A model generated the notes under the pieces. The model searched no databases and was not told the origin of the DNA. It saw only the letters and a program-made list of their open reading frames with translations. A stretch of DNA of 42,491 nt from UBA3537 sp964219345 (GTDB taxonomy: Bacteria; Bacteroidota; Bacteroidia; Flavobacteriales; Flavobacteriaceae), in contig CAXPPN010000009.1 of the NCBI GenBank assembly GCA_964219345.1, positions 1 to 42,491 of the forward strand, written 5' to 3'. Of this stretch, positions 25,059-33,860 are shown piece after piece. Numbering within the stretch: the stretch's first letter is position 1; the number at the start of each line of letters is the position of its first letter. The translations under genes and the position numbers were made by a program.

Positions 25059-25823
25059 TTATAACCCTCTCATTTCAAACCAATTGGATAAAATCTCGTT
25101 AAATTTATCGGGATGCTCCATCATAGCCGCATGACCGCATTTTTCTATCCAATATAGGTTTGAGTCGGGGAGAAGTTTATGAAATTCTTCAGCAACATTT
25201 GGAGGAGTTACAATGTCATTTTTTCCCCAAATAATACATGTAGGCGTATTCATATTTGGTAAATCTTTGGCCATGTTGTGGCGAATAGCACTTTTGGCAA
25301 TGGCCAAGGTTTTTACAAGCTTATTTCTGTCATTAACAGTGTTATAAACGTCGTCTACAATTTCTTTAGTGGCTACAGCAGGGTCAAAAAAAACTTCTTC
25401 GGCTTTAGCTTTAATAACATTGTAGTCGCTTCTTTTTGTGTATCCACTTCCCATCGCACTTTCGTAAAGTCCAGAACTTCCAGTAATCACTAGTCCAGCA
25501 ACTTTTTCTGGAAAAAGATTAGTGTAATAAAGTCCAATATGTCCACCAAGTGAATTGCCAAGTAAGATAACATCTTCGTAACCCTTAAAATCAATAAAGT
25601 CTTTCAGGTGAAGCGCAAAATTTTTAACATTAGTATTAAGTAATTTAAGGGAGTAAACAGGGAGTTCTGGTAAAACTAATTTGTAACCATTTTCACTAAA
25701 ATGGTTAATAACACCATCAAAGTTACTTAGTCCACCCATCAAGCCATGAAGAATGATGATAGGACGTCCATCTCCAATCTCAGTATAATTGAATTTACCC
25801 TCCATCTTTAACTCGTACTTCAT
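25059..25823 (-). CDS. Alpha/beta-fold hydrolase
   Basis: A 254-residue soluble hydrolase with a full catalytic triad: nucleophile S91 in LGNSLGGH, acid D203 in GKNDIVTP, and H231 in KCGHAAMMEHP. The oxyanion-hole motif is HGLMGG at residues 26-31. No signal peptide is seen, so it is cytosolic. The substrate is not predictable; esterase, lipase-like and C-C hydrolase activities share this pattern. It heads the leftward unit with engB and the Mla-type genes, and has an exact TAnnTTTG element upstream. Confidence 0.85.
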   Translation of the reverse strand: MKYELKMEGKFNYTEIGDGRPIIILHGLMGGLSNFDGVINHFSENGYKLVLPELPVYSLKLLNTNVKNFALHLKDFIDFKGYEDVILLGNSLGGHIGLYYTNLFPEKVAGLVITGSSGLYESAMGSGYTKRSDYNVIKAKAEEVFFDPAVATKEIVDDVYNTVNDRNKLVKTLAIAKSAIRHNMAKDLPNMNTPTCIIWGKNDIVTPPNVAEEFHKLLPDSNLYWIEKCGHAAMMEHPDKFNEILSNWFEMRGL

Positions 25824-25849
25824 ATTATTAGAAAAATTGGTCTAGAAAG

Positions 25850-25857
25850 CAAATCTA
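25850..25857 (-). promoter_or_regulatory. Promoter -7 element of the hydrolase-engB-mla unit
   Basis: On the minus strand the bases read TAGATTTG, an exact TAnnTTTG match, 26 nt before the hydrolase ATG. No clear -33 TTTG accompanies it. Confidence 0.55.
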
Positions 25858-25960
25858 AACAATTTTATTCAATATAGACCTCGAAAATTCATTCTTAATT
25901 CAATAGTCAAATTGCTCTTTTTTTACTAAAAAAAAGTAGAAAACATCCTAAAAACACCTT

Positions 25961-25980
25961 ATTAACACTGAAATGTTAAT
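25961..25980. repeat. Perfect inverted repeat upstream of the dcw cluster
   Basis: ATTAACA (25961-25967) and TGTTAAT (25974-25980) form a perfect 7-bp dyad with a 6-nt spacer. A third copy of ATTAACA lies at 26073-26079, next to the MraZ boxes. It could be a dimeric repressor operator; its midpoint between divergent promoters makes a terminator role less likely. Confidence 0.4.
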
Positions 25981-26080
25981 TTTCATCCCTTTTATTTAAT
26001 TTATTGATTATCAGTTTATTAAATAATAAAGATAATGCATTTTATCGAGCTATTTTGCATTTTGTAGAAATTTATTAACA

Positions 26081-26106
26081 AAGTGGTAAAAAGTGGTAAA
26101 AAGTGG
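26081..26106 (+). promoter_or_regulatory. MraZ-binding boxes (dcw operator)
   Basis: Three direct repeats, AAGTGG at 26081, 26091 and 26101, recur with an exact 10-bp period; the first two 10-mers are identical (AAGTGGTAAA) and the third reads AAGTGGGAAT. MraZ is known to bind GTG/TGGG-type repeats spaced one helical turn apart in front of its own gene. Here they lie just upstream of the -7 element, over the expected -33 region, so bound MraZ should block RNA polymerase. Confidence 0.82.
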
Positions 26107-26117
26107 GAATTATTTTA

Positions 26118-26125
26118 TAATTTTG
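26118..26125 (+). promoter_or_regulatory. Promoter -7 element of mraZ/dcw
   Basis: TAATTTTG is an exact TAnnTTTG match, 12 nt after the last MraZ box and 20 nt before the TTG start of mraZ. Confidence 0.7.
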
Positions 26126-26145
26126 GAATAGACAAAACCATAAAA

Positions 26146-26613
26146 TTGAAAACACTCATAGGAACATACGAATGCAAGGCTGATGCGAAAGGTCGTTTAT
26201 TGCTTCCTGTTGCTTTAAAAAAGCAGCTAGCTTCGTCTATGGGAAGTGGATTTGTTTTGAAACGTGCTGTGTTTCAGCCGTGCTTGGAGCTGTATCCTAT
26301 TGGAGAATGGGAAGCCTTGATGCAAAAAGTAAATAAGCTCAACAGGTTTAAAAAGAAAAATAATGACTTCATAAGAAGATTTACAGCCGGAGTAAAGCCA
26401 ATTGAGTTAGACGCTTCCGGGCGTCTTCTTATACCTAAAGATCTTGTTGGATTTGCCAATATCACCAAAGAGGTGGTTGTTTCTTCGGCAGTTAATATCA
26501 TCGAGATTTGGGACAAAGATTTGTATGAAAAAGCCATAGACGATGCAGCAAATGATTTTGCAGACTTGGCAGAAGAGGTAATGGGACAAGATGATGCCGA
26601 TGGAATATCATAA
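26146..26613 (+). CDS. mraZ: Transcriptional regulator MraZ (TTG start)
   Basis: A 155-residue DNA-binding protein that represses the dcw cluster by binding repeats upstream of its own gene. It has two SpoVT/AbrB-type half-folds, each with the DxxGR signature: D13-R17 in KADAKGRLLLP and D89-R93 in LDASGRLLIP. The start is a TTG giving KTLIGTYECKADAKGR, which matches the family N-terminus. The longer frame from a GTG at 26083 would translate the operator and promoter, so it is rejected. The gene overlaps rsmH by 14 nt. Confidence 0.93.
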   Translation: MKTLIGTYECKADAKGRLLLPVALKKQLASSMGSGFVLKRAVFQPCLELYPIGEWEALMQKVNKLNRFKKKNNDFIRRFTAGVKPIELDASGRLLIPKDLVGFANITKEVVVSSAVNIIEIWDKDLYEKAIDDAANDFADLAEEVMGQDDADGIS

Positions 26614-27496
26614 TCCTGTTTTGCTTGATGAATCTGTAGGTGGTTTAGCTATAAAAAAAAATGGGGTGTATGTAGATGTAACTTTTGGCGGTGGTGGTCA
26701 CAGTCGAAAAATTTTGCAGCACCTTGGTCCAGAAGGAAAGTTATTTGCTTTTGACCAAGATAAAGATGCTCTTTCAAATAGTGTTGATGATCAGCGATTT
26801 ACATTAATCAATGAAAATTTTATGTTCATGAAACGATTTTTGCGCTTTCATGGTATAACAGAAGTGGATGGTGTTTTGGCTGATTTTGGGGTTTCGTCGT
26901 ATCAATTTGATGCTCCTAATCGTGGATTTTCAATACGTTTTGATGCGCCACTAGATATGCGAATGAATCAGGATGATAAAGTGTCTGCAAAAACTATTAT
27001 TAATACCTATCCAGAGGAAGAATTGAGACGTTTGTTTTGGGAATATGGAGAGTTGAGAATTGCACCAGCACTTGCAAGAACAATTGTTGAAGCAAGAACA
27101 GAACGAGCTATTGAAACAACTTTTGAATTAAAAAATTTGTTGAATAAATATTTGACAAAAGGTAAACAAAATAAAATTTTAGCTCAAATCTATCAAGCAA
27201 TAAGAATTGAAGTTAATAATGAGCTTGAAGTTTTAAAAACATTTTTGATGGACAGCAAAGAGGTGCTTAAACAAGATGGAAGATTGAGTGTGATTTCTTA
27301 TCACTCTTTAGAAGATCGCTTGGTGAAAAGATTTATCAGAAATGGCATGTTTGAGGGAGAACCAGAGCGTGATATGTTTGGAAATTTCTCAGTACCGTTC
27401 AAAAAGGTTGGAAAGTTGATTGTTCCTAATGCAGAAGAAATAAAGGAGAATAATAGAGCCAGAAGTGCAAAATTGAGAATCGCTCAAAAACTATAG
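26600..27496 (+). CDS. rsmH: 16S rRNA (cytosine-1402-N4) methyltransferase
   Basis: A 298-residue SAM-dependent methyltransferase (formerly MraW) that modifies C1402 in the ribosomal P site. The SAM-binding motif YVDVTFGGGGHS spans about residues 24-35. ADFGVSSYQFD and the late SYHSLEDRLVKRF block are diagnostic. The start MEYHNPVLL was chosen because it is the family N-terminus; in-frame ATGs also exist at 26591 and 26594. It overlaps the end of mraZ by 14 nt in another frame, and the FtsL-like gene follows after 7 nt. Confidence 0.95.
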   Translation: MEYHNPVLLDESVGGLAIKKNGVYVDVTFGGGGHSRKILQHLGPEGKLFAFDQDKDALSNSVDDQRFTLINENFMFMKRFLRFHGITEVDGVLADFGVSSYQFDAPNRGFSIRFDAPLDMRMNQDDKVSAKTIINTYPEEELRRLFWEYGELRIAPALARTIVEARTERAIETTFELKNLLNKYLTKGKQNKILAQIYQAIRIEVNNELEVLKTFLMDSKEVLKQDGRLSVISYHSLEDRLVKRFIRNGMFEGEPERDMFGNFSVPFKKVGKLIVPNAEEIKENNRARSAKLRIAQKL

Positions 27497-27503
27497 TTAT
27501 AGA

Positions 27504-27824
27504 ATGAAAAACGTAGTGTATAACATATTAAAAGGTACTTTTTTAGTGAGCGATGGTGCTTATAAAAAATGGCGTTTGATTTTGTTTTTTTCTTCGTTGG
27601 CCATCATGATGATTGCAAGCTCACATAGTGCAGATCGTAAAGTACATCATATTGCAAAATTAAATGAAGATGTGAAATCCTTGCGTTCGCTTTATGTCAA
27701 TACTCGCTCTGATTTGATGGAGCTAAGATTGGAATCTGTGGTTCGTGGGCGTCTTAAAGACAAAGGAATAGTTACTTCTAAAACACCTCCAGTTAAAATT
27801 TTAATTGCCTCAAAACCAAAATAA
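27504..27824 (+). CDS. FtsL-like cell division protein
   Basis: A 106-residue bitopic membrane protein. A short cytoplasmic N-terminus is followed by one hydrophobic helix (about residues 24-40, LILFFSSLAIMMIASS) and a periplasmic region with heptad-like spacing (about 45-80) that could form a coiled coil. Sequence alone is divergent from E. coli FtsL. The call rests on topology, length and position between rsmH and ftsI, where FtsL is expected. It would bridge FtsQ and FtsW/FtsI in the divisome. The stop abuts the ftsI ATG. Confidence 0.75.
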   Translation: MKNVVYNILKGTFLVSDGAYKKWRLILFFSSLAIMMIASSHSADRKVHHIAKLNEDVKSLRSLYVNTRSDLMELRLESVVRGRLKDKGIVTSKTPPVKILIASKPK

Positions 27825-29834
27825 ATGTCTGAAAAAGAAACGAACATATTAAACAAATTGTACTTCACTTCGGGGTGTATGTTCATTTTTGCTTTGTTGG
27901 TTGTTTTTAAATTATCTAAAATTCAATTTGTACAAGGAGAGGCCTACAGATCATTAGCAGAAAAGCGTAGTATCAAAAATGTTGTCATACCTGCCAATAG
28001 AGGAAATGTATATTCTGTTGATGGGAGTTTGTTGGCCACATCAGTACCAAAATACGACATTAGAATTGACTTGGTGACTTCATCGGAACGTAATTTTCAA
28101 TCCAATATACAAGCATTATGTGATTCAATTTCTGTGTTTAATGGTTCATCTTCTTTGGAGTTACAAAAGCGAATTCGTGAAGCTCGACAAAACAAAAACA
28201 GGTATTTTTTATTGGCGCGAAATATTGATTATTCAGACTATTTACGTTTTAGATCCTTTCCGTTATTAAATCTAGGAGCATTCAAAGGAGGGTTAATTGT
28301 TGAACAAACAACAAAGAGAGATTATCCTTTAGGGGCTATTGCTCAACGTTCTGTTGGATATGAAAGGATTGACGATAATGGATTTGTGACTCGCGTAGGA
28401 ATTGACGGAGCTTTTGGAGAAAAATATTTGCGGGGTATTGATGGAAAACGTCTTAAACAGAGTATTGGAAAAGGGCAGTGGAAACCTATTGATGATTTTA
28501 ATCAAATAGAACCTCAAGATGGCTATGATGTGTATACTACCATAGACGTGAATATTCAAGATATTGCACATCATGCACTTTTGGAACAATTAGAAAAGTA
28601 CAACGCAGACCATGGGTCTGTGGTTGTAATGGAAACAAAAACAGGTGCTATACGGGCTATTTCAAATCTTGGAAGAAATGCTGAAGGGAAATACTACGAA
28701 CGTCTAAATTATGCAGTTGGGGAATCACATGAACCAGGTTCTACATTTAAGTTAATGGCATTGGCGGTAGCACTTGAAGACCAAAAAATAGATACAACTA
28801 CAATAGTCGACACCAAAAATGGAGTATTATCTTTTTATGGCAAAAAAGTAAGAGATTCTAAAAAAGGAGGGTATGGAAAAATATCTGTAGCTGAGGCTTT
28901 TGAGGTATCCTCAAATACTGGAATAGTGAGTGCTATAAATGACGCATACAAAGAGAATCCTTCAAAATTTATTGATGGATTGTATAGCATGAATCTTAAT
29001 GATTCTCTTGGTCTCCCAATCGTTGGTGAAGGCAAAGCAGTTATTCCTGACCCTAGAATAAAAAATAACCGTTGGAGTGGTATTGCACTTCAGTGGATGG
29101 CCTATGGTTATGGAGTGTCTTTTACGCCTCTGCAAACCCTTACATTTTATAATGCAATTGCCAACGATGGAAAAATGGTAAAGCCACGTTTTATCGAAGA
29201 AATAAGAACAATTGATAAACCTATAAAAACATTCAAAACAAAGATTATTAACCCTCAAATATGCTCTAAAGAAACGGTACAGAAACTTCAAAAACTACTT
29301 CAAAATGTTGTTGAAAAGGAGCATGGCACCGGTCATGGTTTGTATGCTGAAAATTTTTCAATGGCAGGAAAAACTGGAACATGTCAAAAAGATTATAGAA
29401 ACAAAGAACTATTAAATTACATCTCTACTTTTTCTGGATATTTTCCGGCCGAAAACCCAAAATATTCATGCATTGTTGTGATTCATGAACCAGATAAAAC
29501 AGTTGGTTATTATGGTGCTGATGTTTCAGGTCCAGTATTTAAAAAAATTGCTCAAAAAATATATACAAGTGCTCCAGTATTGGATGTCATTGATAACATC
29601 AATAAAAAGTCTTTGGCTGTAGAAGAGCAGTATCAAAATTATTTTTCGACATCTGAAAAGTATAAAACGGTAATGCCTAACCTTAAAGGATTACCAGCAA
29701 TGGATGCTATTGCTATCCTAGAAAATATGGGGCTTCAGGTAAAAATTGTTGGGCAAGGAAAAGTAAAAAAACAATCTATTAATAGAGGCGAAAGAGTGGT
29801 GCCAAAAACAACTGTAATACTAGAATTATCGTGA
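27825..29834 (+). CDS. ftsI: Septal peptidoglycan transpeptidase FtsI (PBP3) with PASTA domain
   Basis: A 669-residue class B penicillin-binding protein that crosslinks septal peptidoglycan. A single N-terminal membrane helix covers about residues 13-30, then a dimerisation/pedestal domain with RGNVYSVDGSLLA. The transpeptidase domain carries SxxK with nucleophile S306 (PGSTFK), SxN at 362-364 (SSNTG) and KTGT at 516-519. The last 60 residues form a PASTA domain (VMPNLKGLPAMDAIAILENM), which is absent from E. coli FtsI and usual in Gram-positives and Bacteroidota. The ATG directly follows the FtsL-like stop. Confidence 0.95.
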   Translation: MSEKETNILNKLYFTSGCMFIFALLVVFKLSKIQFVQGEAYRSLAEKRSIKNVVIPANRGNVYSVDGSLLATSVPKYDIRIDLVTSSERNFQSNIQALCDSISVFNGSSSLELQKRIREARQNKNRYFLLARNIDYSDYLRFRSFPLLNLGAFKGGLIVEQTTKRDYPLGAIAQRSVGYERIDDNGFVTRVGIDGAFGEKYLRGIDGKRLKQSIGKGQWKPIDDFNQIEPQDGYDVYTTIDVNIQDIAHHALLEQLEKYNADHGSVVVMETKTGAIRAISNLGRNAEGKYYERLNYAVGESHEPGSTFKLMALAVALEDQKIDTTTIVDTKNGVLSFYGKKVRDSKKGGYGKISVAEAFEVSSNTGIVSAINDAYKENPSKFIDGLYSMNLNDSLGLPIVGEGKAVIPDPRIKNNRWSGIALQWMAYGYGVSFTPLQTLTFYNAIANDGKMVKPRFIEEIRTIDKPIKTFKTKIINPQICSKETVQKLQKLLQNVVEKEHGTGHGLYAENFSMAGKTGTCQKDYRNKELLNYISTFSGYFPAENPKYSCIVVIHEPDKTVGYYGADVSGPVFKKIAQKIYTSAPVLDVIDNINKKSLAVEEQYQNYFSTSEKYKTVMPNLKGLPAMDAIAILENMGLQVKIVGQGKVKKQSINRGERVVPKTTVILELS

Positions 29835-31294
29835 GGATTTTAAAAGACATACTATATAATGTTGCTTTGCAGTCTGTGCAAGGAACAACAGATGTTCGTA
29901 TAAATTCTATTCAATACGATTCTCGAAAAGTTGATAAGAATGATGTGTTTATCGCCATAAAAGGCATGCATTCCGATGGGCATCTATTTATAGAAAAAGC
30001 TATTGAAAATGGAGCCTCTGTTATAGTTGCAGAATTTCTTCCGGAAAATAAAATTAAAAATATTACTTACGTTGAAGTTGAATCTTCATCTTTGGCTTTA
30101 GCCTTTATGGCTGCTAATTTTTATCAGCACCCCTCTGAAAATCTAAAATTAATTGGCATAACAGGAACCAATGGAAAAACAACAGTTGCTTCCCTGTTGT
30201 ACAACTTGTTTAAAGCGGCAGGATACAAGGTTGGATTGATTTCTACGGTAAAAATAATGGTTGGAGATACTAGCTTTTCAACGTCTCATACCACACCAGA
30301 TTCTTTAGTGATAAATTCATACCTCAAACAAATGAATGCTATTGGTGTAGAATTTTGTTTTATGGAAGTGAGTTCACACGGTATCCATCAACACCGCTCA
30401 GCTGGATTGACCTTTGAAGGAGGGATTTTCACCAATCTTTCACACGACCATCTCGATTATCATTCTTCTTTCGCTGAGTATCGCGATGTAAAAAAATCAT
30501 TTTTTGATGGCCTTCCTAAAACTGCTTTTGCGCTTACAAATGTGGATGACAAAAATGGTCAAATTATGCTACAAAATACCAAAGCAAAGACCTACAACTA
30601 TGCTTTGAAAAGTTATGCAGATTATCGTACACAAATTCTTGAAAACCATTTTAAAGGATTGTTATTAAAAATTAATGATAATGAAATTTGGGTAAAATTG
30701 ATAGGAAGTTTTAACGCTTATAATCTTACTGCAGTATTTGCTTGTGCTGATATTTTGGGTCTAGAAAAAGATGAGCTTTTACGTCTAATGAGCACTCTTG
30801 AAAACGTCAGTGGTCGCTTTGAATATTTTGTAACAACAAACAATATAACCGTTGTAGTTGATTATGCGCATACGCCAGATGCTCTTAAGAATGTACTCCA
30901 CACTATCAATGATATTCGTACAAAGAATGAACTTTTGATTTCGGTTGTTGGATGTGGTGGAGATCGCGATAAAACAAAGCGTCCAAAGATGGGTCATATT
31001 GCTTCTGCATTAAGTTCCAAAGTCATTTTTACAAGTGATAACCCAAGATCTGAAAACCCAGAAAGTATAATTTCTGAGATGGAACAAGGCGTAGAACCAC
31101 AAAATTCTATGAAAGTAATGGCCATTACAAATCGTAAACAAGCCATTAAAGCAGCTTGCCAGTTGGCAAATGCAAATGATATTATTCTTGTTGCTGGTAA
31201 AGGACATGAAACATATCAGGAAATTAATGGAGTTCGCTCAGAATTCAACGATTATGAAGTGGCAATGGAATGTTTAAATCAATTACAAAAATAA
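29831..31294 (+). CDS. murE: UDP-MurNAc-Ala-Glu:meso-diaminopimelate ligase
   Basis: A 487-residue cytosolic Mur ligase that adds the third amino acid of the peptidoglycan stem. The ATP loop GTNGKTT lies at residues 112-118. The amino-acid specificity motif DNPR (403-406, in TSDNPRSENP) identifies meso-diaminopimelate as the substrate rather than lysine. It starts at a GTG that overlaps the ftsI stop in the arrangement GTGA, so translation is probably coupled. mraY follows after 1 nt. Confidence 0.96.
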   Translation: MRILKDILYNVALQSVQGTTDVRINSIQYDSRKVDKNDVFIAIKGMHSDGHLFIEKAIENGASVIVAEFLPENKIKNITYVEVESSSLALAFMAANFYQHPSENLKLIGITGTNGKTTVASLLYNLFKAAGYKVGLISTVKIMVGDTSFSTSHTTPDSLVINSYLKQMNAIGVEFCFMEVSSHGIHQHRSAGLTFEGGIFTNLSHDHLDYHSSFAEYRDVKKSFFDGLPKTAFALTNVDDKNGQIMLQNTKAKTYNYALKSYADYRTQILENHFKGLLLKINDNEIWVKLIGSFNAYNLTAVFACADILGLEKDELLRLMSTLENVSGRFEYFVTTNNITVVVDYAHTPDALKNVLHTINDIRTKNELLISVVGCGGDRDKTKRPKMGHIASALSSKVIFTSDNPRSENPESIISEMEQGVEPQNSMKVMAITNRKQAIKAACQLANANDIILVAGKGHETYQEINGVRSEFNDYEVAMECLNQLQK

Positions 31295-31295
31295 T

Positions 31296-32528
31296 ATGCT
31301 ATACTATTTGTTTGAATATTTAGAAAAAGAATACCAGTTTCCAGGAGCTTCTCTCTTTGGTTTCTTGACGTTTAGGGCAGCTTTAGCTATTGTTTTATCG
31401 CTCTTAATTTCTACAATTTTTGGCAAAAAAATCATCAGTATTCTTCAAAGTAAACAAGTAGGAGAAACGATTCGTGATTTAGGTTTGGATGGTCAAAAAG
31501 AAAAAGCAGGAACACCAACTATGGGGGGGTTAATTATCATTTTTGCTACACTTGTGCCTGTACTTTTAGTTGCAAAATTAGACAATATTTACATCATTTT
31601 GTTACTCGTTACAACCCTTTGGATGGGGGCCATTGGTTTTACAGACGATTACATCAAAAAATTTAAAAATGACAAAGAAGGATTAAAAGGAAGGTTTAAG
31701 GTAATAGGTCAAGTTGGTCTTGGAATTATTGTTGGACTGACTTTATTCTTTCATTCTGAAGTGACCATAAAAGAACAAATTCCAGTGCAAGATCGTGTAG
31801 CTATTAGTGTTGAGCAAGGGACTTCGAAGCAATTTTATCCAGAATCAAAATCAACCAAAACAACCATTCCTTTTGTAAAGGCCAATGAATTTGATTATGC
31901 TGATTTAATCACATGGATCCATCCAAGTTTAGAAAAATACGCGTGGATTGTATTTGTTTTTGCAGTGATTTTTATCATTACTGCGGTGTCTAATGGTGCG
32001 AATTTAACAGATGGAATTGATGGTTTAGCAGCAGGAACATCGGCAATAATAGTACTCACATTGGGAATTTTTGCTTGGGTTTCGGGTAATATTATTTTCT
32101 CAGATTATTTGAACATTATGTACATCCCACGTGTCGAAGAAATCACGATTTACATTGCCGCTTTTGTGGGTGCACTAATAGGGTTTTTATGGTACAATAC
32201 CTTTCCTGCACAGGTTTTTATGGGAGATACAGGTAGTTTGACTATTGGAGGAATTATAGCTGTAATTGCAATAGCAGTACGCAAAGAGTGGTTAATTCCA
32301 TTGCTATGTGGAATTTTCCTCATTGAAAATTTATCAGTAGTGCTACAAGTCGGTTATTTCAAGTATACAAAGAAAAAATTTGGTGCAGGTCGTCGCATTT
32401 TCAAAATGTCGCCATTGCATCATCATTATCAAAAATTAGGCTATCACGAAAGTAAAATTGTGACTCGATTTTGGATTGTTGGAATACTTCTAGCCATCCT
32501 AACAATCGTCACCCTAAAAATTAGATAA
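31296..32528 (+). CDS. mraY: Phospho-MurNAc-pentapeptide transferase
   Basis: A 410-residue polytopic membrane enzyme that transfers the phospho-MurNAc-pentapeptide to undecaprenyl phosphate, giving lipid I. Key residues are D117-D118 in FTDDYIKK, NLTDGIDGLA, FMGDTGSLTIGG and the HHHYQKLG loop. A polar insert of about 60 residues follows LTLFFHSEV (around residues 149-210), making the protein longer than the 360-residue E. coli form; such an insert is usual in Bacteroidota. murD begins immediately after the stop. Confidence 0.96.
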   Translation: MLYYLFEYLEKEYQFPGASLFGFLTFRAALAIVLSLLISTIFGKKIISILQSKQVGETIRDLGLDGQKEKAGTPTMGGLIIIFATLVPVLLVAKLDNIYIILLLVTTLWMGAIGFTDDYIKKFKNDKEGLKGRFKVIGQVGLGIIVGLTLFFHSEVTIKEQIPVQDRVAISVEQGTSKQFYPESKSTKTTIPFVKANEFDYADLITWIHPSLEKYAWIVFVFAVIFIITAVSNGANLTDGIDGLAAGTSAIIVLTLGIFAWVSGNIIFSDYLNIMYIPRVEEITIYIAAFVGALIGFLWYNTFPAQVFMGDTGSLTIGGIIAVIAIAVRKEWLIPLLCGIFLIENLSVVLQVGYFKYTKKKFGAGRRIFKMSPLHHHYQKLGYHESKIVTRFWIVGILLAILTIVTLKIR

Positions 32529-33860
32529 ATGAAACGATTGGTTGTACTTGGCGGTGGAGAAAGTGGTGTGGGTACAGCACTGTTGGGTAAAGAAAAAGGG
32601 TTTGAAGTATTTGTTTCAGACTATGGAAAACTAAAAGAAGAATACAAGGACGTTCTTATACATAATGAGATTGAATGGGAGGAAGGAACACATACGTCAT
32701 CAAAAATTTTAAATGCTGATGTTGTAATGAAAAGTCCTGGAATTTCTGAGCAAGTGCCTATCGTAAAAGCACTTGTTGAGCAAGGAGTTCTGGTAGTCTC
32801 TGAAATTGAATTTGCAGCTCAATTTACGGATGCGAATATCATTGGAGTTACTGGAAGTAATGGGAAAACAACCACAACAATGATGACTCATCACATATTG
32901 CAACAAGCACAACTAAATGTTGAGATGGGCGGCAATATTGGTGAAAGTTTTGCAGGTCTTATTTATAAAAGTCCAAATTATTTTGTTTTAGAATTGAGCA
33001 GTTTTCAGTTGGATGGAATTATAAAATTTAGGCCAAATATAGCTGTGCTAACCAACATTACACCAGATCATTTGGATCGCTATGATAATAAGTTTGAAAA
33101 CTATATCGCTTCAAAATTCAGAATTGTAATGAATCAAACCAAAACCGATTTTTTGATTTATGATGCTGATGATGAGGTGATTAATGCATATCTCCAAACC
33201 CACAAGATTCAATCTACATTAATGCCTTTTTCGTTGACAAAAACACTAGCGCAAGGTGCATTTTTAAGACATAAAGAAATTATTATAAAATATAAAAAAG
33301 AAGAACAAATAATGCCAACAACAAATTTAGCTTTAGAAGGGAAACACAACATCAAAAATGCGATGGCAGCAGCAACAGTTGCTCATCTTCTCAAAATTAG
33401 AAAGGACACTATTCGTGAAAGTTTAGAGTGTTTTCAAGGTGCAGAGCACCGCTTAGAAAATGTATTGAAAATCAATAAAGTACAGTATATAAACGACTCA
33501 AAAGCAACGAACGTCAATGCTACATATTTTGCGCTAGAAAGTATGGATGCACCAACCGTTTGGATTGTAGGCGGTGTTGATAAAGGCAACGATTATAGTG
33601 CTTTATTTCCTTTTATAAATGAAAAGGTTAAAGCGATTATTTGCTTAGGAAAAGATAACGAAACTTTATTCAAAAATTTTGAACATATGGTGGATATTAT
33701 GGTAGAAACACAGTACATGTCAGAAGCTGTAAATATAGCTTATAACATTGCTGAGGCAGGTGAAAATGTGTTGCTTTCGCCAGCTTGTGCAAGTTTCGAT
33801 TTATTTAAAAATTATGAAGACAGAGGTCATCAATTTAAAACTGCAGTACGTGCGTTATAA
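32529..33860 (+). CDS. murD: UDP-MurNAc-Ala:D-glutamate ligase
   Basis: A 443-residue Mur ligase that adds D-glutamate. The N-terminal Rossmann-type UDP-binding domain opens LVVLGGGESGVGTALLG. The ATP loop GVTGSNGKTTTT is at about residues 106-117. NITPDHLDRYD and the C-terminal-domain segments NDSKATNVNAT and LLSPACASFDLF are diagnostic. It is joined without spacing to mraY before it and ftsW after it. Confidence 0.96.
   Translation: MKRLVVLGGGESGVGTALLGKEKGFEVFVSDYGKLKEEYKDVLIHNEIEWEEGTHTSSKILNADVVMKSPGISEQVPIVKALVEQGVLVVSEIEFAAQFTDANIIGVTGSNGKTTTTMMTHHILQQAQLNVEMGGNIGESFAGLIYKSPNYFVLELSSFQLDGIIKFRPNIAVLTNITPDHLDRYDNKFENYIASKFRIVMNQTKTDFLIYDADDEVINAYLQTHKIQSTLMPFSLTKTLAQGAFLRHKEIIIKYKKEEQIMPTTNLALEGKHNIKNAMAAATVAHLLKIRKDTIRESLECFQGAEHRLENVLKINKVQYINDSKATNVNATYFALESMDAPTVWIVGGVDKGNDYSALFPFINEKVKAIICLGKDNETLFKNFEHMVDIMVETQYMSEAVNIAYNIAEAGENVLLSPACASFDLFKNYEDRGHQFKTAVRAL

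Larger units (their letters stand above)
25824..26145. other. Divergent intergenic control region
   Basis: This 322-nt AT-rich region separates the leftward hydrolase/engB unit from the rightward dcw cluster. It holds a leftward -7 element (25850-25857), a perfect inverted repeat (25961-25980), two direct copies of TGCATTTT (26036-26043 and 26056-26063, 20 bp apart), three MraZ-type boxes (26081-26106) and the dcw -7 element (26118-26125). I see no gene in it; the frame open from a GTG at 26083 runs through the operator and promoter and is not a credible protein extension. Confidence 0.7.

Noticed and set aside
25919..25942. T-run followed by TACT and A-run ending in AGTA, as a possible terminator
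   Set aside because: Only 4 bp can pair around a poly-A loop, and no gene ends there on either strand; it is simple AT-rich sequence.
26083..26145. GTG-started N-terminal extension of mraZ
   Set aside because: The extension would be made of the MraZ boxes and the -7 promoter element; the family N-terminus begins at the TTG at 26146.
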